DNA of 64,000 bases from Streptomyces sannanensis (lineage in GTDB: Bacteria; Actinomycetota; Actinomycetes; Streptomycetales; Streptomycetaceae). This document shows, one piece after another, positions 9,101 to 16,500 of the stretch. The notes below the pieces were generated by a model. That model was given only the letters and a program-made list of their open reading frames with translations. It made no database searches and was not told where the DNA came from. The translations under genes were made by a program, and so were the position numbers. The DNA is taken from positions 4,712,001-4,776,000 of the forward strand of contig NZ_BAAAYL010000001.1 in assembly GCF_039536205.1 (NCBI RefSeq), written 5' to 3'. The first letter of the stretch is position 1. Each line of letters opens with the position of its first letter.

Positions 9101-10831
9101 GCCAACGACAAGGTCCGGGCGTCCGTGACGCCGTACACCGGCGGCAACAACGGTGTCGGCGGTCTGGGTCAGGGCGAGCTGTCGGACGTCATGCTCAACG
9201 ACGCCAACGGCGCCGAGACCCTTGACTGGGGCGAGATGCTGCTGCGTCCGAGCCTCACGCCGCCCGACTCGTGGGACCGGCCGAACGACCAGCTCGACCT
9301 GCCCGACCTCACGGTCGACGGCGCGGCCGTGGTCGGCAACGGTCAGTACCGGGGGAACAAGGCCATCAAGGCGCAGGTCCGCTACGAGACCCTGCCCGAC
9401 GCTCCGATCGTGAAGATGACGGTCAAGCTGACCAACACCGGCACCACGGGCTACCAGGGCTACTTCAACTACATGATCGACCCCGACGGCTCGGTCGACA
9501 ACGGCCGGATCCCCGGGTTCAGCGGCACCAACCCGGGTCTGAAGACCTCGGGCTGGACCGGGAACTACGTCTACGTCGGTGCTGACACGGCCACCACGAA
9601 CGGCCAGGCCGCTCACGGTCTCGCCTGGGCACAGGACACGCCGGCCGCGGTCGGTGCGTACGGCTACATCGAGGGCCTCTACTACGACGCCACGATGGAG
9701 CCCGGTGCCACCAAGCAGTTCAGCTTCTACCACCTGACCGACTACGCGACCGCCGGTGGCGACCCCACCCGCAACATCGCGAAGTGGGCCGACGAGATCG
9801 ACCTGCACGACGAGGCCGTCCCGGACGCCGCTCGCGCCACAGGCACGATCACCGCGGACGGCTCCGCCGTCTCCGGTGCCCGGGTCGCCCTCGAGCAGGA
9901 CGGCAAGGTGGTCGCGACCACGAGCACCGACGCCCAGGGCAAGTACCGCGTCAAGGCCCCGGCCGGTCAGTACGACGTCCGGGTGTCCAAGCTGGGCTAC
10001 CAGACGGCCGCCGACAAGGTCACCGTGCCGGCGGCGGGCAGCGGCGTCGCCGACGTCGCGCTGAGCCCGGTCAAGGTCGAGGCGAGCTACGGCAAGCAGA
10101 TCGGCTCGGGTCTGGTCGAGGCAGGCCCCGGCGACGTCATGCTCGAGAACGACAAGCTCTCGATGGCGATCGCCGACGCTTTTAATGACTCGCAGCTCTC
10201 CGGTAGCACCCGCGGCAAGCCGGTCGACATCGCCGTCCGCGGCATGGCCGACCAGTTCGACTGGATCAACCTGCCCTACGTCTCGGCGACCCAGCCGACC
10301 GGCGATACCGCGTGGGACGTCCGGACGGTGCAGGCGACCGACGTCAAGATCGTCCAGGCGACCGGCGACAAGGCCGTCGTCCGGGTATCCGGGCCGGTCA
10401 ATGGCTTCACGGGTCTGACGGCGACGACGACGTACACGCTGAAGCCGGGCGACGACTTCGCCACGGTCTCGACGGAGCTGAGCAACTCCGGCTCGGCTCC
10501 ACTCAGCGTGTGGACCGGTGACGTGATGGACCACGACGCGGCCGGCTCGGCCAGTGTCATCCCGGGCGCCGGCATCGTGACACCGGGTGCGACGAAGGCG
10601 TACACCCCGACCAAGCCGTACATCGGCATGACCGGGACCGACCCGCAGGTGTTCGGTCTCGTCTACGGCACGCCGGCCGGCGCCTTCGACGTCTACGCCG
10701 CGGGCAACTGGGTGATGAGCCGGTTCAAGGTCGACGTGCCGGCGGAGGGCTCCTACACCCTCACCCGCAAGCTCGTCGTCACCCCGGGCACCGACGCGCT
10801 GGGCATCCTCGACGAGGTCCCCGCGCCGTAA
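6131..10831 (+). CDS. Giant exported metallophosphoesterase/PQQ-type beta-propeller protein
   Basis: 1566 residues, with a signal peptide or anchor in about residues 1-37. Residues 44-110 look like an SdrD/CNA-B type domain with DADGDGRRSSDEAG. A calcineurin-like phosphoesterase follows, with metal motifs IADPHVN (about 155), SGDLTNDA, GNHEYAGG (about 215), LAHQP and GHEHSNH (about 324). About residues 490-870 form repeated PQQ/WD40-like blades (patterns such as VYAGTRDENG and LYAVDAKTGELRWKAE). Two carboxypeptidase-regulatory-like beta-sandwiches begin near 876 and 1237, each with STDAQGKYR, separated by unrecognised beta-rich sequence. It is probably an extracellular phosphodiesterase or phosphatase; the substrate is unknown. 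It lies just after the HupE-like gene and ends at a perfect terminator hairpin. Confidence 0.85.
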   Translation: MSMFTWTRAHMRAVLYTTMLGLAFSVVAGPLTLYAATAIDPPEATVSGVAYVDADGDGRRSSDEAGLAGVRVSDGTVTTTTAADGSYSLKISTDRRKTDIVWAGQPRGYRFGLDEYKEPRFWANLGQLADDATPTADFALVRDELSDGDTFSWANIADPHVNAQLPDQIREINSTSTDLRFIAVSGDLTNDASQGQFDAYRRGTQQSDVAVWPAVGNHEYAGGSAYADRIDNYRKNVGPEWYSFNYGNRHFVVLENNGAAPFEEELNWLKGDLAASVPLDDDPANDIEVVVLAHQPMNVPFGSPSTYDAFGKVLEQYKAQLILVGHEHSNHVENKSAFAPTAKHIQTVSSSYTIDNAPRGFRYIHMAGPGFENPFRMYGENEHLTIVSPAPGSKVPAEKFPGIQINAYDTGDEVVSARYRIAGDKNWRPLHRSGEFTWQSNLPDSLQTVGEHSVEVKVTDAAGKTWTKSADFTLTDEPALKPVAGGDWDQHHGNEGHSGVAPAQEAGRRLAWSFRTDGTFLTGSPVIHDGVVYAGTRDENGDGNSRIHAVQLKNGKELWNFEVPQSIHGSLAYGDGLIFAPTLGSELYAVDAKTGELRWKAEPEEAPAPNNQRTYGYYSPAVSGHTVLWPYQTRFGIGSQGVLKALDTRTGEQIWASPMSGATMSDGTPAVMDGTVYVGNQTADRVLAYDLATGARKWTGTESLGGWQDGVPTAAEGKVFIGSNNGIAARDGKTGETLWTYRSSRSSLVSSGSTPSAAAVKDGVVYMGFPSGAVVALDAQTGNVLWERVLPGDIYHGGVMSSPVVAGDTLFVGANNGRFYALATDTGQILWNHETGTWVGAGPAVSGNTVVTGAWDGNLYAYVPGGESAQRWATVTGTVSDPETGAPIAGAKVTAVAAGQDTAVTSTDAQGKYRIGVPASTWTVSAAKRGLIADDRSEAGVTVGTTGNETADLKLIKVTGPVAGKSTYAPDYGNGSTRKDVVTGREYYYLANDKVRASVTPYTGGNNGVGGLGQGELSDVMLNDANGAETLDWGEMLLRPSLTPPDSWDRPNDQLDLPDLTVDGAAVVGNGQYRGNKAIKAQVRYETLPDAPIVKMTVKLTNTGTTGYQGYFNYMIDPDGSVDNGRIPGFSGTNPGLKTSGWTGNYVYVGADTATTNGQAAHGLAWAQDTPAAVGAYGYIEGLYYDATMEPGATKQFSFYHLTDYATAGGDPTRNIAKWADEIDLHDEAVPDAARATGTITADGSAVSGARVALEQDGKVVATTSTDAQGKYRVKAPAGQYDVRVSKLGYQTAADKVTVPAAGSGVADVALSPVKVEASYGKQIGSGLVEAGPGDVMLENDKLSMAIADAFNDSQLSGSTRGKPVDIAVRGMADQFDWINLPYVSATQPTGDTAWDVRTVQATDVKIVQATGDKAVVRVSGPVNGFTGLTATTTYTLKPGDDFATVSTELSNSGSAPLSVWTGDVMDHDAAGSASVIPGAGIVTPGATKAYTPTKPYIGMTGTDPQVFGLVYGTPAGAFDVYAAGNWVMSRFKVDVPAEGSYTLTRKLVVTPGTDALGILDEVPAP

Positions 10832-10852
10832 CGCACACCCACCCCACCACAC

Positions 10853-10885
10853 GGGGCCGGCCCGGACTCCATCCGGGCCGGCCCC
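10853..10885 (+). terminator. Terminator of the phosphoesterase gene
   Basis: A perfect 14-bp stem (GGGGCCGGCCCGGA with its complement) and a CTCCA loop, 21 bases after the stop. It also faces the 3' end of the convergent gene at 10984, so it can act in both directions. Confidence 0.85.
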
Positions 10886-10983
10886 GCTGTCATTACATGC
10901 GGCGCGGCCACACGTTCGCGGGATGGCCCGGCAAACACCGTCCCGCACCCAGGAACGGTTGTTCCTGGTGCCTGTGCGTGTTC

Positions 10984-11553
10984 TCAGTTCGCGTTGAACG
11001 ACCAGAAGACCCCGACCTCGTCCGCGCTCACGGCGATCAGTCCGAGGTCCATCAGGTGGTCGGTGAACGCGCGGCCGCCGGCGAGTTCGCCGGCGAGGAA
11101 GTCCGGCGAGGCGGAGGTCCGGGCCAGGTCGGAGGAGGTACGGAAGTCGGCGTCGGCACCGAACCGGCTGAGCACCGACCGGGCGTCGGCCAGCACATCG
11201 TCCCGGTCGGCGCGCGTCCGGACGGGGCGGGCCTCGAAGAACCATTCCTGGGTCAGAGAGGCGAGTAGCTCAGCGGCGGCAGAGGCCGTGACGGGATACG
11301 TCCACGCGTGCACCTGCTCGGCCGTGAGCGGCAGGAACGGATAGGAAGGACGGATGTTCTCCCGCCCCTCCTTGTCGATGTGCCACTCCAGTGTCTGCCG
11401 GCCCCGAGGGTCGGTGACCGACCGGTCCAGGATGTCCAGGACGTCCCGTCCCCAGTCGTCGTGCCGTCGGGGCCCGGTCATCGCGAAGGTGTACACGTCG
11501 TCCAGGAGCCGCTCCAGCGCGGCGTCCCAGGCAGTGTTGTCGATGGAGTTCAT
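10984..11553 (-). CDS. Putative immunity protein, paralogue of the one at 14686
   Basis: 189 residues. It shares with the protein at 14686-15246 the N-terminal motif TGPRRH-x-DW followed by VLD, a central L-x-A-L-T stretch, and the ending DLGLIAV-x-x-x-EVG-x-FW-x-F. Both proteins are small, acidic and cytosolic-looking. One of the pair sits directly behind a WXG-headed toxin, so I infer immunity function. This copy lies on the opposite strand at the far left of the toxin island with no toxin beside it, so it could be an orphan immunity gene. The family itself is not one I can name. Confidence 0.6.
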   Translation of the reverse strand: MNSIDNTAWDAALERLLDDVYTFAMTGPRRHDDWGRDVLDILDRSVTDPRGRQTLEWHIDKEGRENIRPSYPFLPLTAEQVHAWTYPVTASAAAELLASLTQEWFFEARPVRTRADRDDVLADARSVLSRFGADADFRTSSDLARTSASPDFLAGELAGGRAFTDHLMDLGLIAVSADEVGVFWSFNAN

Positions 11554-11866
11554 TCGGCTTCCGGTCGGTCACGGGGCGGGCATGGACGTGTAGATGAATG
11601 TGTGGACGCCAGGCGCTGCGGGTCGAGACGCGGCTCGCGTCCCGGACGCTGTGCGTGGACCACCTCCCAGCTGCCGGACCCACGTCCCGCCCAGCGGTGG
11701 CGGCGGACGTGCCTCGAACTCGCGGACGCGGCGTCGGCGCGGGACCTTGTGGCCGACGTCCTGCGGGCGCTGGCCGGGGGCGATCCGCTGTGCAGCAGGA
11801 GAAGCGGTGCGCACGCCGGCTGGCTCCACGGCCCGTCGGCGGGTCGAGCGGGCGGCTTCCTGTGCG
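11554..11866. other. Gap without a convincing gene; possible gene remnant
   Basis: About 310 bases of coding-like composition between two minus-strand genes. One plus-strand frame reads LELADAASARDLVADVLRAL around 11717-11776, which looks like a real helix, but the surrounding reading frame is poor and has no start with a ribosome site. I read it as a possible degraded cassette of the toxin island rather than a gene. Confidence 0.35.
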
Positions 11867-12253
11867 TCAGATTTCGTGCAGGCGACTGCGAGGCGCTTGG
11901 TTCGTCGGCGTGGACAGCGCGTCAGCGGCTGCTTCGACGTCGACGGCGGCCTGGATTCTGCGGAACTGTTCGAGGGTCTCGAGTTCCTGGTTCGTGAAGC
12001 CGCCTTCGCTCAGACGAATGGCCTCCGCCAACAATTGGATGGTCTGTCCGATGCGAACGGCATCCTCCGCGGCTCCGCGGTGGAGCGATCGATAGGACTT
12101 GGCAGTGGGACCCCGCCAGCGGGTCTCGATGCCGTCGACGATCTCATCCATGCGCTTGACTTGTTCGCCGAGATACTCCTGCATGTCATCCAGATCGTCC
12201 GCCAGTTTCTTCAACTGCGACGATGTGTAAGCGAGTTTGGACTCATCGCTCAT
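11867..12253 (-). CDS. WXG100-family protein, divergent copy
   Basis: 128 residues, helical, with the helix-WXG-helix pattern: a coiled N-terminal helix (YTSSQLKKLADDLDDMQEYL), then RWRGPTAKSYRSL carrying the WRG turn, and a second long helix. The start at 12253 (MSDESKL) has a GGGGGA ribosome site; further upstream in-frame starts are less likely. WXG100 proteins are substrates or chaperone partners of type VII (ESX-like) secretion. It diverges from the second WXG100 gene at 12560, and the 306-base gap between them must hold both promoters. The protein is longer than the usual 100 residues, with a tail after the second helix. Confidence 0.75.
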   Translation of the reverse strand: MSDESKLAYTSSQLKKLADDLDDMQEYLGEQVKRMDEIVDGIETRWRGPTAKSYRSLHRGAAEDAVRIGQTIQLLAEAIRLSEGGFTNQELETLEQFRRIQAAVDVEAAADALSTPTNQAPRSRLHEI

Positions 12254-12559
12254 GCCGGTCCCCCGCATTGGAACTTGTGCTACAAGCCGCAAACCACCCT
12301 AGCAACGCGGACACACCTCCGCAGACATGCGTTATCACACACCACGGGGGATGCCCCTCAAGCGGAACAAAGGCCCCTTGCCGCCCGTGCGGCGGCCGTC
12401 CCGCCGCCCTCCTCTATCCGCCTTACCCCCCCTGTCCCCCAAGGGCGGGCAACCGATGGGACGCCCATATGATCGGCATGCTCGACCCGGTGCCCGCACC
12501 AGATGCCGCCCAGCCGATAAGCAGCATCGTGGACGTCTGAACCGAGGGGGATCAGCACC
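12254..12559. promoter_or_regulatory. Divergent promoter region of the toxin island
   Basis: 306 bases between the two WXG100 genes, with lower GC patches near 12290-12340. No gene is visible on either strand. I cannot point to definite -35/-10 boxes. Confidence 0.4.
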
Positions 12560-12865
12560 ATGCAGGACGAAGACCGGATCACCGTCGATTTCGCCACCCT
12601 GCAGCGCCTTTCGGGCGATCTCGAGGAGATACTCCGCGTCCTCAACGAGAAGCTGGACACGTTGTACGAGCGGGCCGCCAAAGCCGTGCTGAGCTGGGAC
12701 GGTGAGGCACGCGAGGCCTTCATCGACGAGCTGGACAAGTGGAGCCACTCCGCCGACGACCTCAAGGCCGCCCAGGCCTGGCTCCACGAGGTCGTGGTCA
12801 AGGGGCACCTCAACTACGTCGCGGCCAACAGGTCCGTGCTCCAGGGCTGGGGAGGCGGTGCCTGA
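12560..12865 (+). CDS. WXG100-family protein, toxin partner
   Basis: 101 residues, the canonical size, with WXG in the turn (VLSWDGEAREAFIDELDKW). ATG preceded by a GAGGGGG-type site. The TGA overlaps the ATG of the toxin gene by one base, so production is coupled. Known WXG100/LXG partners bind the helical N-terminus of type VII toxins and deliver them to the secretion machinery, which fits this position. No ESX ATPase gene is in the window. Confidence 0.85.
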   Translation: MQDEDRITVDFATLQRLSGDLEEILRVLNEKLDTLYERAAKAVLSWDGEAREAFIDELDKWSHSADDLKAAQAWLHEVVVKGHLNYVAANRSVLQGWGGGA

Positions 12866-14634
12866 TGGCCGGCCCGTCTACCCCCGCGCAGTCACCCGGC
12901 GGGGGCGGCGCCATCGACGTCAAGCCCAGCGACCTCTGGGTGGTCTCCGGACGGGTCGCCACGCAGCAGGACTTCCTGATGCGCGCCGCCCGCAATCTTC
13001 TGGAGGAGCTGGGCAAGTATCCCGACGCCGGCGGCGCCGGCACCGAGGCCCAGAAATTCGCCCAGGCGTACAAGAAGATCGGAGAGCGCTGGCTGGAGGT
13101 CTGGGGCCAGTCCGTGCTCAGCGTCGGCGGCGTCGCCGTCGGCTTCACCGAGACCGCCAACGCCTATACCAAGGCGGACGCGGCGGCCCACCCCAAGCCG
13201 GGCAAGACGGCCGAGCAGCGCCCGCTGCCCACGGTCGTCGACAGGGCCCCGAACTTCGACTCGATACCCGACATCAAGTGGGGCGACGACGACGGCGGCG
13301 ACGACATCCTGCGCGGCCTGATGGAAGGCATCCCCGAAATCGTCCGGGACGTCCTCCAGCCACTGTGCAAAAACGTGTTCCGAGTCGGAAGGGTGGCGGA
13401 CGTCCACCCCTTCCCGCAGCAGCACTACCTCAACTCCCTGTGCCACAGCTGGATGAACGTCTCCATCATGGCGACGACAGGGGCGGACCAGCTCACCCAG
13501 GCCGTCGGCGCCATCACCAACCACCAACAGGCCGACTGGGAAGCCGCGATGCGGACCTTCTGCAGCGCCCTGTGGGGAGGGACGGCATGGGGACAACAGC
13601 GGCACGGCTACCAGTGGGCGCAGACCGCCAACTCCGGCCGGGGCACGCCCCGCGTCCCCACGGGCAGCGAGCCCGTCCTGGCCGTACTGAAGGACACGGC
13701 CGACGACATCGCCACCATCCTGCGCGAATACGCGGAGGCTGCCGTCGACCTCAACCGCGACGTCGCGGACGAGCTCCACCGCGCCATGTGGAAGGCCGCC
13801 AAGGAGATCCTCGAGGACCTCGCCAAGCCCAAGGACCCGAAGAGCATCCTCGGCACCGTCACCTCTGTGATCGGCAAGGGCGCGGGTTTGATCCTGTCGT
13901 TCGACGTCAAGACGGTGCTGAACATTGACACGGGCAAGCTGAACGGGATTGTCGACAAGTACACCGGCATCCTGGGAGGTCTGACCACGCGCATGGAGGC
14001 GCTGAAGGGGCCGCTGGACGAGGCATACCTGAGCGCCCCCAAGTTCGAGGCCGGCGTCGCGCGGGCGCACGGCTTCGGCGCACGGGCCTTGGAGGAGTTC
14101 AAGAGCTCGAAGGTCTGGCTGAAGGTCGACTCGAACGGCAAGTACGACCTGAACCTCGCCGCCAACGAGTACATGGCGGACGGCCATACCCTGGACAAGC
14201 ACGTCGGCAAGACGGACGAGCAGCTCGCGCAGCGCTTGCGCGACCAGCAGTCGAACGGCCCGACGCAGGCCTGGCCGTACGGCAAGCCGAAGATCGGCAG
14301 CTCCTCCGCCTTCCCGAACTACCAGCGTGCGGAAGAACTGACCGAGTACAACCTCAACCAGAACAAGGCCGCCATCGAGGCGTGGATCAAGGGCCCGCCA
14401 CCGCCGGCCGACGGCGAAGTCGAGCCGTTCTACTCGACGGCGCCCAACGGCGAGACCAGTGGCCGCAGCGTGAGCAAGCAGCCGGTGGACCCGAACCACC
14501 CGCTGTCCGGGTACAAGGAGGGCGGCCTGAAAGCCAAGGGGTACGACGTGAACGGCATCGACACCCGAATCCGGTACGACAGCAACCGGAACCCGCCGTT
14601 CACCGTCATGACGTCGATGCCCTACAAGCCCTAG
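12865..14634 (+). CDS. WXG-headed polymorphic toxin with C-terminal RNase A-like (CdiA-CT) domain
   Basis: 589 residues. Residues 15-110 form a helical WXG/LXG-like head (VKPSDLWVVSGRVATQQDFL, then the WLEVWGQS helix). A long helical middle follows, with an amphipathic stretch near 330-370. The last roughly 150 residues match the bacterial CdiA-CT RNase A fold: GHTLDKHVGKTDEQLAQRL, then SSSAFPNYQRAEELTEYNL, AAIEAWIKG, and the final beta strand FTVMTSMPY. In that family the active site uses the His and a basic residue near the HVGK segment, plus Thr and Tyr in the last strand, all plausible here. It is predicted to cleave RNA in a target cell. An immunity gene follows 51 bases later. The toxin-domain call rests on pattern memory. 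Confidence 0.75.
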   Translation: MAGPSTPAQSPGGGGAIDVKPSDLWVVSGRVATQQDFLMRAARNLLEELGKYPDAGGAGTEAQKFAQAYKKIGERWLEVWGQSVLSVGGVAVGFTETANAYTKADAAAHPKPGKTAEQRPLPTVVDRAPNFDSIPDIKWGDDDGGDDILRGLMEGIPEIVRDVLQPLCKNVFRVGRVADVHPFPQQHYLNSLCHSWMNVSIMATTGADQLTQAVGAITNHQQADWEAAMRTFCSALWGGTAWGQQRHGYQWAQTANSGRGTPRVPTGSEPVLAVLKDTADDIATILREYAEAAVDLNRDVADELHRAMWKAAKEILEDLAKPKDPKSILGTVTSVIGKGAGLILSFDVKTVLNIDTGKLNGIVDKYTGILGGLTTRMEALKGPLDEAYLSAPKFEAGVARAHGFGARALEEFKSSKVWLKVDSNGKYDLNLAANEYMADGHTLDKHVGKTDEQLAQRLRDQQSNGPTQAWPYGKPKIGSSSAFPNYQRAEELTEYNLNQNKAAIEAWIKGPPPPADGEVEPFYSTAPNGETSGRSVSKQPVDPNHPLSGYKEGGLKAKGYDVNGIDTRIRYDSNRNPPFTVMTSMPYKP

Positions 14635-14685
14635 AGCCCGCAGAGCCCGCAGAGCCCGTAAAGACCCGAGAAAGGTCCGCACCCC

Positions 14686-15246
14686 ATGTCCGTCGACCAG
14701 AAGTCCTGGGAAGCCGCGGTACGCCATCTGTACGAGGACGCGTACCCGTACGACGCCACGGGCCCGCGCCGCCACGAGGACTGGGTCCTCGACGTCCTCG
14801 CTCTGATGGCCCGGGTCCCGGACCCGCGCGGCTGGGCCGGTCTCGACGACGCGGCGCAGGACCCGGAGCGCGAGGGGTTCCCCACGTTCCCGTTCGCCGT
14901 CCATCCCCCGGAGTACATCGCGGTGCGCCTCCAGGAGATCGACCGGGACAGCGCCGAGAACCTGCTGCTGGCCCTCACGGACGACAGGTGCACCCTGTCC
15001 AACCTGAGGCGCTTCACGGAGAGCGAGGAGGAACTGCGGGCCATGGCACGCACGATCCTCGCGCGTTACGGGGACAAGGCCACGTATCACACCAACATCA
15101 AAATGCCCGGCCACGTGCGCGGCACGCTCGACTTCACGTCGTCGAGCTGGGCGTACAGCCCGCTGAGCGTCTACACGGAGGACTGCGGCCTGATCGTCGT
15201 CACGGACACTGAGGTCGGCATGTTCTGGAACTTCGCCGACTACTGA
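14686..15246 (+). CDS. Putative immunity protein for the RNase A-like toxin
   Basis: 186 residues, ATG with a GAGAAAGG-type site. Carries the same TGPRRH-x-DW and EVG-x-FW-x-F signatures as the 10984-11553 protein. Position directly behind the toxin gene, the acidic soluble nature, and the presence of a distant paralogue fit an immunity protein. I do not recognise a named family. It could instead be an adaptor protein. Confidence 0.65.
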   Translation: MSVDQKSWEAAVRHLYEDAYPYDATGPRRHEDWVLDVLALMARVPDPRGWAGLDDAAQDPEREGFPTFPFAVHPPEYIAVRLQEIDRDSAENLLLALTDDRCTLSNLRRFTESEEELRAMARTILARYGDKATYHTNIKMPGHVRGTLDFTSSSWAYSPLSVYTEDCGLIVVTDTEVGMFWNFADY

Positions 15247-15287
15247 GCCGCCCGCCCTCTGACCGGGCGCTTTGAGAGGATGCCCCC

Positions 15288-15587
15288 GTGCTGACCCGTT
15301 CCGCTACCTACCCCGACCGGGAGACCGCCCACTGGGCCACCCAGCAGGTGGTGACCGCCAACGAGCAGGCCATCCACCGCTGGCTCGCCCAGAACACCCG
15401 GGCCCGCCTCACCGTCGAGGCCGCCTGGCCCTCCCGCGAGGAGCCCGTGGGCCGGGTCCAGCTGGAAGCCGAGCTGCTGGCGGGCCGCGGACCCGTCGAC
15501 GTCCGCGCGGCGCGCGTGGTGCTGCGCCGCGAGCCGTCGAGCCCGCACGGTTTCGTCGTCCACACGACCGTCCCGTTCTACCTGTAG
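15288..15587 (+). CDS. Orphan RNase A-like toxin tip (C-terminal half only)
   Basis: 99 residues, GTG start with GAGAGGA upstream. The sequence follows the second half of the CdiA-CT RNase A domain: SATYPDRETAHWATQQVV, NEQAIHRWLAQ, VGRVQLEAEL, RAARVVLRREPSS, and the terminal strand GFVVHTTVPFYL. The first half of that domain, with the HVGK-like catalytic segment, is absent, as is any secretion head. It therefore looks like a displaced toxin tip that still has its own ribosome site. The gene immediately downstream encodes a CdiI-like protein, the expected partner. Whether it is translated and active is open. Confidence 0.65.
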   Translation: MLTRSATYPDRETAHWATQQVVTANEQAIHRWLAQNTRARLTVEAAWPSREEPVGRVQLEAELLAGRGPVDVRAARVVLRREPSSPHGFVVHTTVPFYL

Positions 15588-15600
15588 GGGCCGCACGCAC

Positions 15601-16257
15601 ATGTCCATGAAGCCCCTCGAACACGACCGCCGGTATGGCGAGCTGGACCAGGTGATGCGCGCGTACCTGGGGCAGCCGGCCGACGACACCCCGGAGCGGC
15701 GCAGTCGCGCGCTGGACGCGTACCTCCGTCACACCTGGCACACCCGCCCCTCCGCCATCGCGGAGGCGGAGCGCCAGCTGCGCGAGTACAGCCGCAACCC
15801 TCCGGGCCGCATCCGGCAGGGCTTGGGCGAGTTCTACGCGATCCCGGACACCGGGAAGCCGCAGTCGGAGATCGGCGGCTGGCTGTTGGTGCTGGCCGAC
15901 CACCTAAAGAAGAGCGTCGAGGAGGGCGACGTCCCCGAACCGTCGTCCCCGCAGACTCACTGGGAGTGGCACGCGCGCTTCCCGGAAACCGCGCAACTGC
16001 TCGGCGGCTGGTTCTCGCAGGACATCGTCGACGAGTTTCCCGACCACGACTCCGCCGTCGCCGACTACGCCGCCACCACCGACCCTCAGCTGGTCGCACG
16101 CCTCGTGGGCGAACTCCACGAGCTGCTCGCCCTCCCCCTGGACGAGGGGGACTACGCCTTGGCAGCCGCCGAACTCGGCATGGAGGTCGGCCCGCCTGAG
16201 CCGTTCTCCCACGGCGCCTGGTTCCAGTCGCTGGCGGCGACGCTGTCCGACATCTGA
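15601..16257 (+). CDS. CdiI_2-like contact-dependent inhibition immunity protein
   Basis: 218 residues, starting 13 bases after the orphan tip. The C-terminal half has the look of the CdiI_2 immunity family: LLGGWFSQDIVDEFPDHDSA, then a helix bundle LVGELHELLALPLDEGDY, and an ending with LGMEV, W and a final helix. The N-terminal 120 residues form a second helical region (ALDAYLRHTWHTRP, SEIGGWLLVLADHL), as in longer Streptomyces versions annotated as contact-dependent growth inhibition immunity proteins. It is presumed to neutralise an RNase A-like toxin. Confidence 0.7.
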   Translation: MSMKPLEHDRRYGELDQVMRAYLGQPADDTPERRSRALDAYLRHTWHTRPSAIAEAERQLREYSRNPPGRIRQGLGEFYAIPDTGKPQSEIGGWLLVLADHLKKSVEEGDVPEPSSPQTHWEWHARFPETAQLLGGWFSQDIVDEFPDHDSAVADYAATTDPQLVARLVGELHELLALPLDEGDYALAAAELGMEVGPPEPFSHGAWFQSLAATLSDI

Positions 16258-16329
16258 TCCGGGGCAACCGCCGGGGACCGGCCATCGCGGCGACGCCGGG
16301 GCTGAACTCCGCCGGCCTCCCGCCGAGCT

Positions 16330-16500
16330 CTGCGCGGGCCGTTCAGGGGCTGCGCATCAGGTTGCAGAGGTCGGCGACGAGGGCTGCGACATCGCGTTCG
16401 CCCTGCTCTGGGGCCGCCTTGTCGGGGCGATTCCGGCTTCCGGAGCACGGTACGGCAGGGGTTGCAGAGGCCGTCCGGGAGTGCTCGGCCGGGCCGGGAC
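16330..16500 (-). pseudogene. Possible remnant of a small zinc-ribbon protein
   Basis: On the minus strand one frame reads CAECGRPGPAE and another, shifted, reads LPDGLCNPCR, followed in the first frame by GERDVAALVADLCNLMRSP and a stop. Together they suggest a CxxC...CxxC protein broken by frameshifts. No intact frame exists, so this is a tentative remnant only. Confidence 0.3.

Noticed and set aside
6119..11245. A 1708-codon open frame on the minus strand
   Set aside because: It is the antisense of the phosphoesterase/propeller gene; its product is rich in Arg, Val, Asp and Gly without family motifs, as expected for mirror frames in high-GC DNA.
14631..14670. Short CAGAGCCCG repeats after the toxin stop, considered as a CRISPR or regulatory repeat
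   Set aside because: Only three 9-base copies with no spacers; a simple tandem sequence in the toxin-immunity gap. No CRISPR array is seen anywhere in the window.
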